A stretch of 64,000 bases of DNA, from the NCBI GenBank assembly GCA_900317555.1, contig ONHF01000007.1, forward strand, positions 1-64,000. The letters are read 5' to 3'. The notes beneath the pieces were generated by a model. The model was not told the DNA's origin. It saw only the letters and a program-made list of their open reading frames with translations, and made no database searches. Positions 49,741-58,187 of this stretch are shown piece after piece (positions within the stretch are counted from its first letter, which is position 1; each line of letters opens with the position of its first letter). Source of the stretch: an uncultured Lachnospiraceae bacterium. Its GTDB lineage: Bacteria; Bacillota; Clostridia; Lachnospirales; Lachnospiraceae. The position numbers and the translations under genes were made by a program.

Positions 49741-51005
49741 AACACTCGGTTCTCCAGAATATCCGTCAGCGTGTCCGTAAGCGCCTGCCGGTACCGGTCC
49801 GGCGTATACGTCAGTGCGCGTTCTTTTGCGGCCTCGCCGTAGTGTCTTTGCAGTTCTTCGTCTTCCAGCATCTGCAGCATCGCTTTCGCGAGGATTCTGT
49901 CGTCTTCCGTTATGTTGGCGGCGTCATAATCCTCATGGTCGTCCATATCAGGAACGAGGAAGCCGTACGCACCGCGGACAATGCCCTTCACGCTTCTGCG
50001 GCTTTCCGAAGGCGCGCAGGCGCGTGCGCCGCGCGCGCCTGCACCCTCTTCTTCCTCTGCGGTCAGTTTTCCTTTCGAAAGCATCTGATACTGCACATCC
50101 GAAAGAAGGATTTCTCTCGGGCCTGTCTCGCAGTCCGCCGCGATCACAGGGCGGCCGAGCGCCATGCCCTCCAAAAGAGCGTTCGGAAAGCCTTCCCGGT
50201 TTGAAGGCAACAGGAAGAGATCACATTTTGCAGCGTATGGAAAAGGATTCTTTCGAACGCCCGGAAACGCGGTCACATCTCCTACACCGAGCTTTTCCGC
50301 AAGCTCTCTGCAGCCGTTAAAACGCCCGGCGCCCAGAATCATGAGCCTTGCCTGCGGGAGCCTTTCATGTACAAGTGAAAACGCTTTAACCAGATGCCAG
50401 AAGCCTTTGATTCTGTCGTCCCGGCCAAGGCTGCAGATGACCTTCAGATCTTCATCGCCGCACGGAAACGGAAAATCGCTGATTTTCTCTTCCGCGCGTT
50501 CATTAATCTCCTCCACAGCCAGCGGATTATAGATATAGGTGCTCCTCTTATAGCCAAAATCCTGCTCCAGCTCATCGACAATTTCCTTCGAGCAGGAAAG
50601 CACCCGGTCCGACCTTTTACAGAATAGCCGCACCTGCCGCGGCTCTTCGAGATCTGTCTGACAGCGCAGACCTGTCACGACTTTTTCAGTTGTCCTTGTA
50701 AAAACATTGATGAGATTGGCGCTGGAGCCGAAACTGTAGGAAATGTCGTAGCGGTTTTGTTTTTTCAAAGCCCGCACCCTGCGGACACGCTTCAGGACGT
50801 TCCGGAGCTTCCCGGCTTTTCCCGGGACGCTCGGCACATCGATATTGATGATATGAAGGCCCGTGACATCATAGTTGATGTCCTTGTCGGAAAAGATCAG
50901 GATCGTGACATCAAAGGTACCCTGCAAAAGCCGCGCGGTCTGAACGCAGACGCGCTCGAAGCCGCCCTGGTGGAGCATCGGCACCATCAGCAAAAGTTTT
51001 TTCAT
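49737..51005 (-). CDS. Family 4 glycosyltransferase with low-complexity insert
   Basis: A 422-residue GT4 enzyme: LLLMVPMLHQGGFERVCVQT, VICSLGRDDRIKGFWHLVKAF, LGAGRFNGC and LPSNREGFPNALLEGMALGRPVI. A Glu/Ala/Gly/Arg-rich insert (about residues 315-345) lies between the donor domain and the final helix; at the DNA level this is a GCGC-rich tract near 50010-50060. ATG 51005 follows GAAGGCGG and overlaps the upstream stop (ATGA). Confidence 0.87.
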   Translation of the reverse strand: MKKLLLMVPMLHQGGFERVCVQTARLLQGTFDVTILIFSDKDINYDVTGLHIINIDVPSVPGKAGKLRNVLKRVRRVRALKKQNRYDISYSFGSSANLINVFTRTTEKVVTGLRCQTDLEEPRQVRLFCKRSDRVLSCSKEIVDELEQDFGYKRSTYIYNPLAVEEINERAEEKISDFPFPCGDEDLKVICSLGRDDRIKGFWHLVKAFSLVHERLPQARLMILGAGRFNGCRELAEKLGVGDVTAFPGVRKNPFPYAAKCDLFLLPSNREGFPNALLEGMALGRPVIAADCETGPREILLSDVQYQMLSKGKLTAEEEEGAGARGARACAPSESRRSVKGIVRGAYGFLVPDMDDHEDYDAANITEDDRILAKAMLQMLEDEELQRHYGEAAKERALTYTPDRYRQALTDTLTDILENRVL

Positions 51006-52090
51006 TTCGTGAGTACCGCCTTCTCAATCTCCTGCATGTACGCCGCGGTGACTTTCGTCCTGTCGAATTCGCGGGCCATCTTGTCATGGGCTGCCTGTCC
51101 CATCGCCGCGCGCTGTCCCCTGTCGAGCGCGAGAAATTTTTTCAGGGCATCTGTCAGAGAATCCGCCGATTTCGGCGCGAAGCCGATTCCGGTCACGCCG
51201 TCTTCAAAGATTTCCCGGCAGCCGCTGATGTTCGACGCGATGACCGGTCGTCCGCAGGCGGACGCCTCCATGAGCACGTTCGACATGCCCTCATGGTAGG
51301 TCGGCATCACAACCGCGGATGCCTTTTTGTAATATTCATTGACTTCCGTATGGAAACCGAGCTGGTCAATAAAGCCCTGCTGCTGCGCTTCGTCAAGCTT
51401 TTCCTGCCAGTCTTCGTCGCAGTATCCCATCAGGCCGAAATGCACCCTTTCGCCGGAGAGCCGCCTTGCCGCGGTCAGCAGTTCCCCGATTCCCTTTTCG
51501 CGCATCATCCGCCCGACATAAAGGAAATACGTGTCATTTCCTTCCGGATATTCCATGAACGGGTGCGCGGCAAGGCTGACGCCGGAGCCGGATACAAGGC
51601 GCGATTTCCCCGTAACAAGGCTGTACTGCCGGAACAGATTCAGGTTTTCCTGATTCTGGAAGAAAACACAGTCTGCCTTCCGCAGTCCCCGCCTGTACAT
51701 GATCTCAATCATCGAAAGAAACAGGCCCTTTTTCTCAAAGGCGCTGCCAAGGCCGGTAATTGTCGCGATGTACGGAACGCCGAGCGCCGCGCAGGCCATG
51801 CCGCCATAGATGTTCGGCTTGATTGTATAGGTCAGGACAAGCGCCGGCTGATACCTGCGGATCAGGTCTTTGTAGGTTTCGAGCAGCTTTAAGTCTTCAA
51901 ACGGATTGACACCGCGCCGGTTGACCGGTGTCTTTATGACTTCCACGCCTTCTTTTTCGAGGAGATCTGTTTTGACGCTGTCCGGAAGGCTCGCAGCCAC
52001 CTTATAGTGTTTGCGCAGCTCCAGTACCAGTTCATTCCGGAAGTCGTAAAGCCCGCCCGAAGAGTTGGCCAGTATCAGAATCGTCTTCAC
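51002..52090 (-). CDS. Family 4 glycosyltransferase (PglA/WbnK-like)
   Basis: A 362-residue GT4 enzyme with ANSSGGLYDFRNELVLEL, TYTIKPNIYGGMACA, ITGLGSAFEKKG, YVGRMMREKGIGELL and PTYHEGMSNVLMEASACGRPVI. This pattern is shared with PglA and similar transferases that place the second sugar on a PglC-made lipid-linked bacillosamine-like residue. A PglC-like enzyme is encoded at 54213-54875 in the same operon. Start is GTG 52090, overlapping the upstream stop (GTGA) behind GGAG. Confidence 0.88.
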   Translation of the reverse strand: MKTILILANSSGGLYDFRNELVLELRKHYKVAASLPDSVKTDLLEKEGVEVIKTPVNRRGVNPFEDLKLLETYKDLIRRYQPALVLTYTIKPNIYGGMACAALGVPYIATITGLGSAFEKKGLFLSMIEIMYRRGLRKADCVFFQNQENLNLFRQYSLVTGKSRLVSGSGVSLAAHPFMEYPEGNDTYFLYVGRMMREKGIGELLTAARRLSGERVHFGLMGYCDEDWQEKLDEAQQQGFIDQLGFHTEVNEYYKKASAVVMPTYHEGMSNVLMEASACGRPVIASNISGCREIFEDGVTGIGFAPKSADSLTDALKKFLALDRGQRAAMGQAAHDKMAREFDRTKVTAAYMQEIEKAVLTK

Positions 52091-53085
52091 TTTATCAGCT
52101 CCTCTTGTGACCGTATGACAATGTCATTGTATTTCATCATGTAAACGCCGTCTTTGTACGCAAAGTCCGCCGCGGAGTTTTCCTGCCCGCGAAGGTTGTT
52201 CAGGATCGCCGCGGGGAAATTCACACCGCAGGCGAAGGCGTGCGGATAGCCGCCGCCAAAGCGCGGGTTGACCTCGGAAAGATACCAGAGGTCTTCCTTT
52301 TCATCATGGAAAAGGTCGAGGTCGATCATGCCGCGGAAGCCCATGTTTTCCGCAAATTCCGCGATCCTGCGCATTACGGCAGGCTCGTGGACAGACACTG
52401 ATTTGTCGGTTTCCCCGGCGCGCATACGGAGCTTCTTCTTCAGGAACAGGGAAGTGCAGCGGCCGGAAATCAGATCAAGGTAGGCATCGCACCCGTACTC
52501 CTGTCCGCGCATCAGCTCCTGTATCATCAGACCGCTGTCCGCATGCAGGAGGGCGGTCAGCATCTCTTCGTTTTGCACGAGGTTGATTTCGATCGAAGCG
52601 CTGCCTTTTCTGGGTTTTACAAAGACCGGGTACTCTGCGCCCGGAACGCCCTTTTCCCTGTCGGCGTCAAATGCCTCTTTTGTCAGCCAGCAGCGTGCGG
52701 TAGGCATGCCAAGGGCGCACAGCTTTTCATACATCGCGTACTTGTCAAGAGAAAGCTCGCACAGATCGTACGATGAGACAATGACCGTCACGCCGTTTTC
52801 CGCAAACCGCGCCCGGTTCTTCGCAAGGAGCGAGAGCTCGGGATCGATCAGGGTCAAAACAGCCCGCACCTTCTCCTTCCTGCAGATCTCCAGTATAAAA
52901 TCGATATATCCCGGTGCGTCAATGCGCGGCACAATATACGCCTTGTCTGCCTCATACAGCGCCGGCGCGTAAGGCGAAGCGTCGGCGGCAATCACAAGGC
53001 CCTGCCCCGCAAATTCTTTCCGGAACGCCCGGATAACCTTGTCGCGGGTGCCGGCAGCCAGAATCAGGATATTGTATTCGTCCAT
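52087..53085 (-). CDS. ATP-grasp ligase (CarB/PylC-like)
   Basis: A 332-residue ATP-grasp enzyme. The N-terminus is a Rossmann pre-grasp domain (NILILAAGTRDKVIRAF). The grasp domain has VFVKPRKGSASI for ATP, MIQELMRGQEYGCDAYLD, and the metal-binding EVNPRFGGGYPHA. Such enzymes form amide bonds between a carboxylate and an amine. Here the neighbours (PLP enzyme, aminotransferase, PglC and PglF homologues) make attachment of an amino acid or other acid to an amino sugar plausible, but the substrates are not known. ATG 53085 follows AGAGGGG. Confidence 0.85.
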   Translation of the reverse strand: MDEYNILILAAGTRDKVIRAFRKEFAGQGLVIAADASPYAPALYEADKAYIVPRIDAPGYIDFILEICRKEKVRAVLTLIDPELSLLAKNRARFAENGVTVIVSSYDLCELSLDKYAMYEKLCALGMPTARCWLTKEAFDADREKGVPGAEYPVFVKPRKGSASIEINLVQNEEMLTALLHADSGLMIQELMRGQEYGCDAYLDLISGRCTSLFLKKKLRMRAGETDKSVSVHEPAVMRRIAEFAENMGFRGMIDLDLFHDEKEDLWYLSEVNPRFGGGYPHAFACGVNFPAAILNNLRGQENSAADFAYKDGVYMMKYNDIVIRSQEELIK

Positions 53086-53100
53086 GAAATAACCCCTCTT

Positions 53101-54159
53101 TTACAGCCTGTCGAAAAACAGCGGCGCTCCGCCGGTATGCAGGAACATAATGTTTTTCCCGCGGATGCCATGGTCCGTAAGATAGTTTAACATTCCGGTA
53201 AAGGCTTTACCGGTATACGTTGTATCCATCGGAATGCCGTCGCACCGGAACACCTTCCCGATCGTATCGAGAACCTGCGCATTGTACAGACCGTATCCGC
53301 CGAGAATGTAATGATCATCGAAGATCAGATCTTCTTCGCGGAACCACGACTGCCGCCCGTGCATGCAATGCTCAAGATAAGAGAGAACGCTCTGCTTGAC
53401 GACCTCCCGGCCGCGCTCTTCCTTTCTCGCGATGCTGATGCCGACAATGACCGGCTTGTCCGGGTCGGCGTCAATGGTTTTATGGTTCCCGTCCGCCCGG
53501 AACTGCGCCGCGAGATTCAGCTGCCGCAGCTGCGTGCTCATGAAGGTCTTTCCGCAGATCAGGCCCGCCTGCGTCGCGCCCGTACCGGAGGCCAGAAACA
53601 GGTAGTCGATCTGCAGTGCGTTCATCTGCGCGAGAAACTCGTTGACGTACGCCTTTGTGTAGGCGTCGGTGCCGATGTCGCCGTGACCGCCGCCCGGAAT
53701 GAAATACGGCTGCATGCCCTGTCTTCTGTAGTCTTCCAGCCTTGCCTCAATTGTATCATGCACCATGGATACCGGAACAGTCTCCACGTCCGCACCGGAC
53801 TGTTCGACAAGCTCCCGGTTGAAGAGTTCTCTCCCGTCTTTCCCATCTACGTTATGATCACTCGAAATGATATGGCAGGGAATTCCCATCGAAGCCGCCA
53901 TATTGGAAATGACCCTGCAGTGATTCGAGGAATTCGAGCCATAGGTCACAAGGATATCCGGCTGCTCTTTCATGATGTCCGCGTAAAAACACTGCGCCTT
54001 GCGCACCTTGTTCCCGCCAAAAGAAAACGGGATCAGATCGTCCCGTTTCACATAAATCTTATTCTCCGAATAATCGCCGGAAAGCGCCTGCACCGGCGTA
54101 GGCACAAAGGCGCTCTCCAATACGGCGATCGTATTCAGCTTCCCGTTCTTTTTCCGCAT
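53101..54159 (-). CDS. PLP-dependent D-cysteine desulfhydrase / ACC deaminase-family protein
   Basis: A 352-residue fold-type II PLP enzyme. The PLP lysine is in FSFGGNKVRKAQ; TYGSNSSNHCRV binds the substrate carboxylate; ASGTGATQAGL holds the PLP phosphate; HTGGAPLFF is the C-terminal landmark. Family members act on D-cysteine, ACC or other D-amino acids. In a glycan operon beside an ATP-grasp ligase it may supply or modify an amino acid used to decorate the sugar. ATG 54159 follows GGGAGGA; the earlier in-frame start has none. Confidence 0.85.
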   Translation of the reverse strand: MRKKNGKLNTIAVLESAFVPTPVQALSGDYSENKIYVKRDDLIPFSFGGNKVRKAQCFYADIMKEQPDILVTYGSNSSNHCRVISNMAASMGIPCHIISSDHNVDGKDGRELFNRELVEQSGADVETVPVSMVHDTIEARLEDYRRQGMQPYFIPGGGHGDIGTDAYTKAYVNEFLAQMNALQIDYLFLASGTGATQAGLICGKTFMSTQLRQLNLAAQFRADGNHKTIDADPDKPVIVGISIARKEERGREVVKQSVLSYLEHCMHGRQSWFREEDLIFDDHYILGGYGLYNAQVLDTIGKVFRCDGIPMDTTYTGKAFTGMLNYLTDHGIRGKNIMFLHTGGAPLFFDRL

Positions 54160-54212
54160 ATCCTTCCTCCCGGCCGGCGGCGTAACAGCTTCGTGCCGCG
54201 TCCTGCCTCGTC

Positions 54213-54875
54213 TCATTCAAATTCCTCGATGCGGCGCAGCGGCTGCATTCCCTGCCGCTTCCTGCAGACATCAAAGTCTTCGACCGACTGCTCCGCGCCG
54301 GACTGAACACCGCTCTTTTTCAGGACTTTTCCGATCGTCGCAAATACAATCCTGCAATCCTGCGAAAACGTCACGTTCCCGGCATACAGAAGATCATACC
54401 GGAACCGGTCTTCCCAGTTCAAGGCGTTCCGGCCGTGAATCTGCGCAAGGCCGGTCAGACCCGGCCGGACGTCGTGCCGGTGCATTTCCTCTTCGGTGTA
54501 ATAAGGCAGGTACCGGACAAGCAGAGGTCTTGGCCCTACAAAGCTCATGTCCCCCTTCAGGATATTGATGAATTCGGGCAGCTCATCGAGGCTCGTCGAA
54601 CGCAGTACTCTGCCGAAGTGAGGCAGCCGCTGTTCGTCCGGCAGCAGCTCTCCGTCCTTTCCGCGCGCATCGGTCATGGAGCGGAACTTCAAAAGCCCGA
54701 AGATTTTTCCGTTCCTGCCGGGGCGGTTCTGGTGGAAGAATATGGGACTGCCGAGTTTCACCCGGACAAGGATCATCACGGTCAGAAAAACCGGACTGAT
54801 CAGAATAAGTCCCACCAGGGAAAAAACAATATCGAGCAGCCGCTTTCCATATTTTCCGTAGATTCCGGGTTTCAA
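54213..54875 (-). CDS. Small monotopic phosphoglycosyltransferase (PglC-like)
   Basis: A 220-residue enzyme that starts a lipid-linked glycan by transferring a phospho-sugar to undecaprenyl phosphate. It has the reentrant helix KRLLDIVFSLVGLILISPVF, FGLLKFRSMTDA, the Asp-Glu dyad in STSLDELPEFINILKGD and FVGPRPLLVRYLP, then HDVRPGLTGLAQ. Preferred start is TTG 54875, with GGAGAG at good distance; a GTG at 54905 lacks a ribosome site. Together with the PglE and PglF homologues upstream it forms a bacillosamine-type initiation module. Confidence 0.92.
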   Translation of the reverse strand: MKPGIYGKYGKRLLDIVFSLVGLILISPVFLTVMILVRVKLGSPIFFHQNRPGRNGKIFGLLKFRSMTDARGKDGELLPDEQRLPHFGRVLRSTSLDELPEFINILKGDMSFVGPRPLLVRYLPYYTEEEMHRHDVRPGLTGLAQIHGRNALNWEDRFRYDLLYAGNVTFSQDCRIVFATIGKVLKKSGVQSGAEQSVEDFDVCRKRQGMQPLRRIEEFE

Positions 54876-54905
54876 GGCAGTCTCTCCTTCCTGGCAGGCA
54901 GGCAC

Positions 54906-56198
54906 TTACGCAAAGCATCTGTGAATCACTTCGATGATCCGGTCCTGCTGCTCTTCTGTCATCTTGTTGTCCGAAGGAAGGCACAGTCCCCGCGCGAAAA
55001 TGTCGGCGCCGGTATCCTGCGCTTCTCCCTCGTCGATATAGGCGTTGCTCTGCCCCCTGCCGTTTCCCTTCGCCGTAACAAAACCGTTCATCCGGTAAAT
55101 CGGCTGCAGATGCATCGGCTTCCAGATCGGGCGTCCCTCCGCGTTGATGCTCCCTATTGCTTCGAGAATCTCGCTCGGGCATGTTTTGCCGGGCTCTGAA
55201 ATAAACAGCGGCTGCTTTTCGCCCCGGACCTGCCTGCACATGGCGGAAGGGTCGATCAGAAGACAGGAGAGCCAGAAATTCGGCTCCGAGTTATCCGCGT
55301 CATACGGATTCATCGTGACGGGAAGATCAGAAAGTCCCTCGCGGTAGCGCTCGTAGATTGCCTTCTTCTGCGCGATGTGTTCGTCAAGATACGGAATCTG
55401 CCCGCGGATGACACCCGCGATTACATTGCTCATCCTGTAGTTATATCCGATTTCCTCGTGCTGGTACCAGGGCGCGGCTTCCCGCGACTGGGTCGACCAC
55501 TTGCGGACCTTGTCGGCGTCTTCCCTGCTGTCCGTTAAAAACATACCGCCCGAAGACCCCGTGATAATCTTGTTGCCGTTGAACGAAATCGCGTTGTAAT
55601 CTCCGAAGGTCCCGGTCTGCCGGCCTTTGTAAAGCGCGCCGAGTGACTCCGCGGCGTCCTCGATGATGAGGGCGTCATGCGCTTTCGCGACTGCTCTGAT
55701 CTCGTCGATCTTTCCGGGCGTTCCGTACAGGTGCGCGGTCACCAGCAGGCGGACGTCCGGATACAGTGCAAACGCCTTTTCCAGGGCCGCGGGGTCCATG
55801 TTCCAGGTATCCCGTTCGGTGTCAATAAAGACCGCTTCGCCGTCCTCATACGCGACCGGATTCACAGTTGCGTCAAAGGTCATGTCGGAGCAGAACACCT
55901 TGTGTCCCCGGAGCGTTCCTTCCGACGGTCTTGCCATGCCGTAAAGCCGCTCTCCCGCAAGCTTCGTCGCAAGATGGAGCGCCGCCGTGCCCGCGGAAAG
56001 CGCTACCGCGTACCGGCAGCCGACCTTCTGTGCAATCTGCTTTTCTGCTTCGTTAATATTCGCTCCGACCGTCGACATCCAGTTTGTCTCATACGCCTCT
56101 TTCATGTAGCGCAGTTCATCGCCGTGCATGGTCGGCGACGAGAGCCAGACTTTCTTTTCAAACGGTTCGATTCCGGAAAAATCTTTCGTACTCAGCAT
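54906..56198 (-). CDS. DegT/DnrJ/EryC1 sugar aminotransferase (PglE-like)
   Basis: A 430-residue PLP aminotransferase that converts a UDP-4-keto-6-deoxy sugar to the 4-amino sugar. ALSAGTAALHLA, IIEDAAESLGALYKGR, SFNGNKIITGSSGGM (PLP lysine) and YNYRMSNVIAGVIRGQ are the key motifs, and WKPMHLQPIY near the C-terminus is typical of PglE/PseC-type enzymes. It is somewhat longer than average (extra loop around GNGRGQSNAYIDEG). ATG 56198 follows AGGAGG. The substrate would come from the PglF-like enzyme encoded 15 bases upstream. Confidence 0.92.
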   Translation of the reverse strand: MLSTKDFSGIEPFEKKVWLSSPTMHGDELRYMKEAYETNWMSTVGANINEAEKQIAQKVGCRYAVALSAGTAALHLATKLAGERLYGMARPSEGTLRGHKVFCSDMTFDATVNPVAYEDGEAVFIDTERDTWNMDPAALEKAFALYPDVRLLVTAHLYGTPGKIDEIRAVAKAHDALIIEDAAESLGALYKGRQTGTFGDYNAISFNGNKIITGSSGGMFLTDSREDADKVRKWSTQSREAAPWYQHEEIGYNYRMSNVIAGVIRGQIPYLDEHIAQKKAIYERYREGLSDLPVTMNPYDADNSEPNFWLSCLLIDPSAMCRQVRGEKQPLFISEPGKTCPSEILEAIGSINAEGRPIWKPMHLQPIYRMNGFVTAKGNGRGQSNAYIDEGEAQDTGADIFARGLCLPSDNKMTEEQQDRIIEVIHRCFA

Positions 56199-56213
56199 AG
56201 GAGTGCCCTCCTG

Positions 56214-58163
56214 TCATTGTTTTGCGTAATTTTCGTTTGCCCTGTTCTCCAGAGCGTGCTCTCTGATGGCCGTATCGTTGACTTCGGTGTTCTTTTTATA
56301 CGTCGGCACAATCGCCTTCACATACTCGCGGATGTCCGGCGACTCCACATAGGCAGCCTTCTTGAGCTCGATCAGCTGGCTGAAGAAGCGGTCGCGGTCA
56401 ATGTCGAGCGGTTTTCCGATATGGATCTGGCTGTTCGCGGTATCGCGCAGGCCTTCCTCGTCCATCAGCATTTCTTCATAGAGCTTTTCACCGGGCCGCA
56501 GTCCCGTAAATTCGATCCTGATGTCTTCGCCGACCTTATAGCCCGAAAGCTTGATCAGGTTTTCCGCAAGGTCCAGAATGCGGACCGGCTTGCCCATGTC
56601 GAGCACGAAGATCTCGCCGCCTTTCGCGTAGGCGCCGGCCTGCAGCACAAGGGAAACCGCTTCGGGAATTGTCATGAAATACCGGATGATGTTCGGGTCT
56701 GTTACGGTCACGGGGCCACCTGCCGCGATCTGCTTTTTAAACAGCGGAATCACAGAACCGTTGGAGCCCAGCACATTTCCGAAGCGGACCGCAACGAAAT
56801 TCGTGTCCGGATACTCGCTGTTGAACGCCTGCACGATCATTTCGCAGATCCTTTTGGACGCGCCCATGATGTTGGTCGGGTTGACCGCCTTGTCGGTCGA
56901 AATCATGACAAAGCGCTGTGTATGATACAGTGCCGCGGCCATCGCCGTGTTGAAGGTCCCGAAGACATTGTTCTTGACCGCTTCGCACGGGCTGTCTTCC
57001 ATAAGCGGCACATGCTTGTGCGCTGCTGCGTGATAGACAATGTCCGGCCGGTAGTTCTTGAAAATCCAGTTGAGCCTTTCGGCGTTACGAACCGAGGCAA
57101 TCAGAACCGTAAGCTTCATCTCCGGATGCGTTTTCTTCAGCTCCTGCTGGATATCATAGGCGTTGTTCTCATAGATGTCCACGATGATCAGCTGGCCCGG
57201 ATGATGCGCCGCGATCTGTCTGCAAAGCTCGGAGCCGATCGAACCGCCGCCGCCGGTGATGAGGACTGTTTTGCCCTGTACGTAGCCGAGGATCGAATCC
57301 ATATCGACCCGGACAGGCTCTCTTCCAAGAAGGTCTTCCACTTCGACGTTACGCAGCTTCGAAACGCTGACTTCGCCGTTGACCAGCTGATAAATGGCCG
57401 GCAGCACCTGCAGCCGGCACTTGGTCTCCTTGCAGATGTCCAGAAGGCCCGCGAGCTTCTGCCTTGAGAGCGAGGGAATTGCGATAATAATCTCGTCAAT
57501 GTCGTACTCCGCCGCGGCTTCCAGAATCCGGTCCCTGCCGCCGACGACCTTGATGCCCTGAATATAACGTCCCCACTTTTCCTGACTGTCGTCGATGATG
57601 CACTTTAAATTCATCGTGCTGTAGTGCGAGTTCAGGATTTCCTTGATGATGATATTGCCGGCTTCGCCGGCACCGATCACCATGACGGAGACGCTGTTGT
57701 TCTTGTTGGCGTTCCTGTGCTTCATGCTTCTGAGGAACCGGTAGGAAAACCGGCTGATGAAGGTCAGCGTGATCAGAAGGAACACATACATGAAATGAAA
57801 GCTCTGCGGTACCGCCTGCTGCTCGATCTTGAAAAACGGCAGAATGATAACGCCCGCCACCCCCGACAGCACACACGCGATCACAAGATTCTGCAGCTCC
57901 GTTTCCCCGGCGAACGCCCAGAGAGAATTATAGAGCTTCAGAAACCAGAAAATCGCGATGGTTACCGCGACAAGCAGCGGCATCGCGCGCATCACCGGAA
58001 CATAGAAATACTCCGGCACCTCTGCGATATGAAATTCATACCGGATCAGAAGCGCGAGCGCGCAGGAGAGGATGACGCTCATAATATCGTAAAGTATGAG
58101 CGCGGTCCTTCGCCAGAACTTGGCGTAATTAAAAGGTTTTTTTGTCTGTCTGTTGTCAGCCAT
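56214..58163 (-). CDS. Membrane-bound UDP-GlcNAc 4,6-dehydratase (PglF/CapD/WbpM-like)
   Basis: A 649-residue enzyme with four N-terminal membrane helices, a first Rossmann domain (VMVIGAGEAGNIIIKEIL), and a catalytic short-chain dehydrogenase domain with TGGGGSIGSELCRQI and HAAAHKHVPLME. The active-site STDKAVNPTNIMGASKR has the Thr-Asp-Lys and Met/Lys pattern of non-tyrosine dehydratases such as PglF and FlaA1. The product is a UDP-4-keto-6-deoxy-HexNAc. It is the first step of the bacillosamine-like branch in cluster B. ATG 58163 follows CAGGT. Confidence 0.93.
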   Translation of the reverse strand: MADNRQTKKPFNYAKFWRRTALILYDIMSVILSCALALLIRYEFHIAEVPEYFYVPVMRAMPLLVAVTIAIFWFLKLYNSLWAFAGETELQNLVIACVLSGVAGVIILPFFKIEQQAVPQSFHFMYVFLLITLTFISRFSYRFLRSMKHRNANKNNSVSVMVIGAGEAGNIIIKEILNSHYSTMNLKCIIDDSQEKWGRYIQGIKVVGGRDRILEAAAEYDIDEIIIAIPSLSRQKLAGLLDICKETKCRLQVLPAIYQLVNGEVSVSKLRNVEVEDLLGREPVRVDMDSILGYVQGKTVLITGGGGSIGSELCRQIAAHHPGQLIIVDIYENNAYDIQQELKKTHPEMKLTVLIASVRNAERLNWIFKNYRPDIVYHAAAHKHVPLMEDSPCEAVKNNVFGTFNTAMAAALYHTQRFVMISTDKAVNPTNIMGASKRICEMIVQAFNSEYPDTNFVAVRFGNVLGSNGSVIPLFKKQIAAGGPVTVTDPNIIRYFMTIPEAVSLVLQAGAYAKGGEIFVLDMGKPVRILDLAENLIKLSGYKVGEDIRIEFTGLRPGEKLYEEMLMDEEGLRDTANSQIHIGKPLDIDRDRFFSQLIELKKAAYVESPDIREYVKAIVPTYKKNTEVNDTAIREHALENRANENYAKQ

Positions 58164-58187
58164 CCGTAGTACCTGTCTTGCAGTGCA

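Noticed and set aside
55677..57467. A 596-codon plus-strand open frame
   Set aside because: Antisense to the PglE- and PglF-like genes with no family motifs; explained by codon bias.
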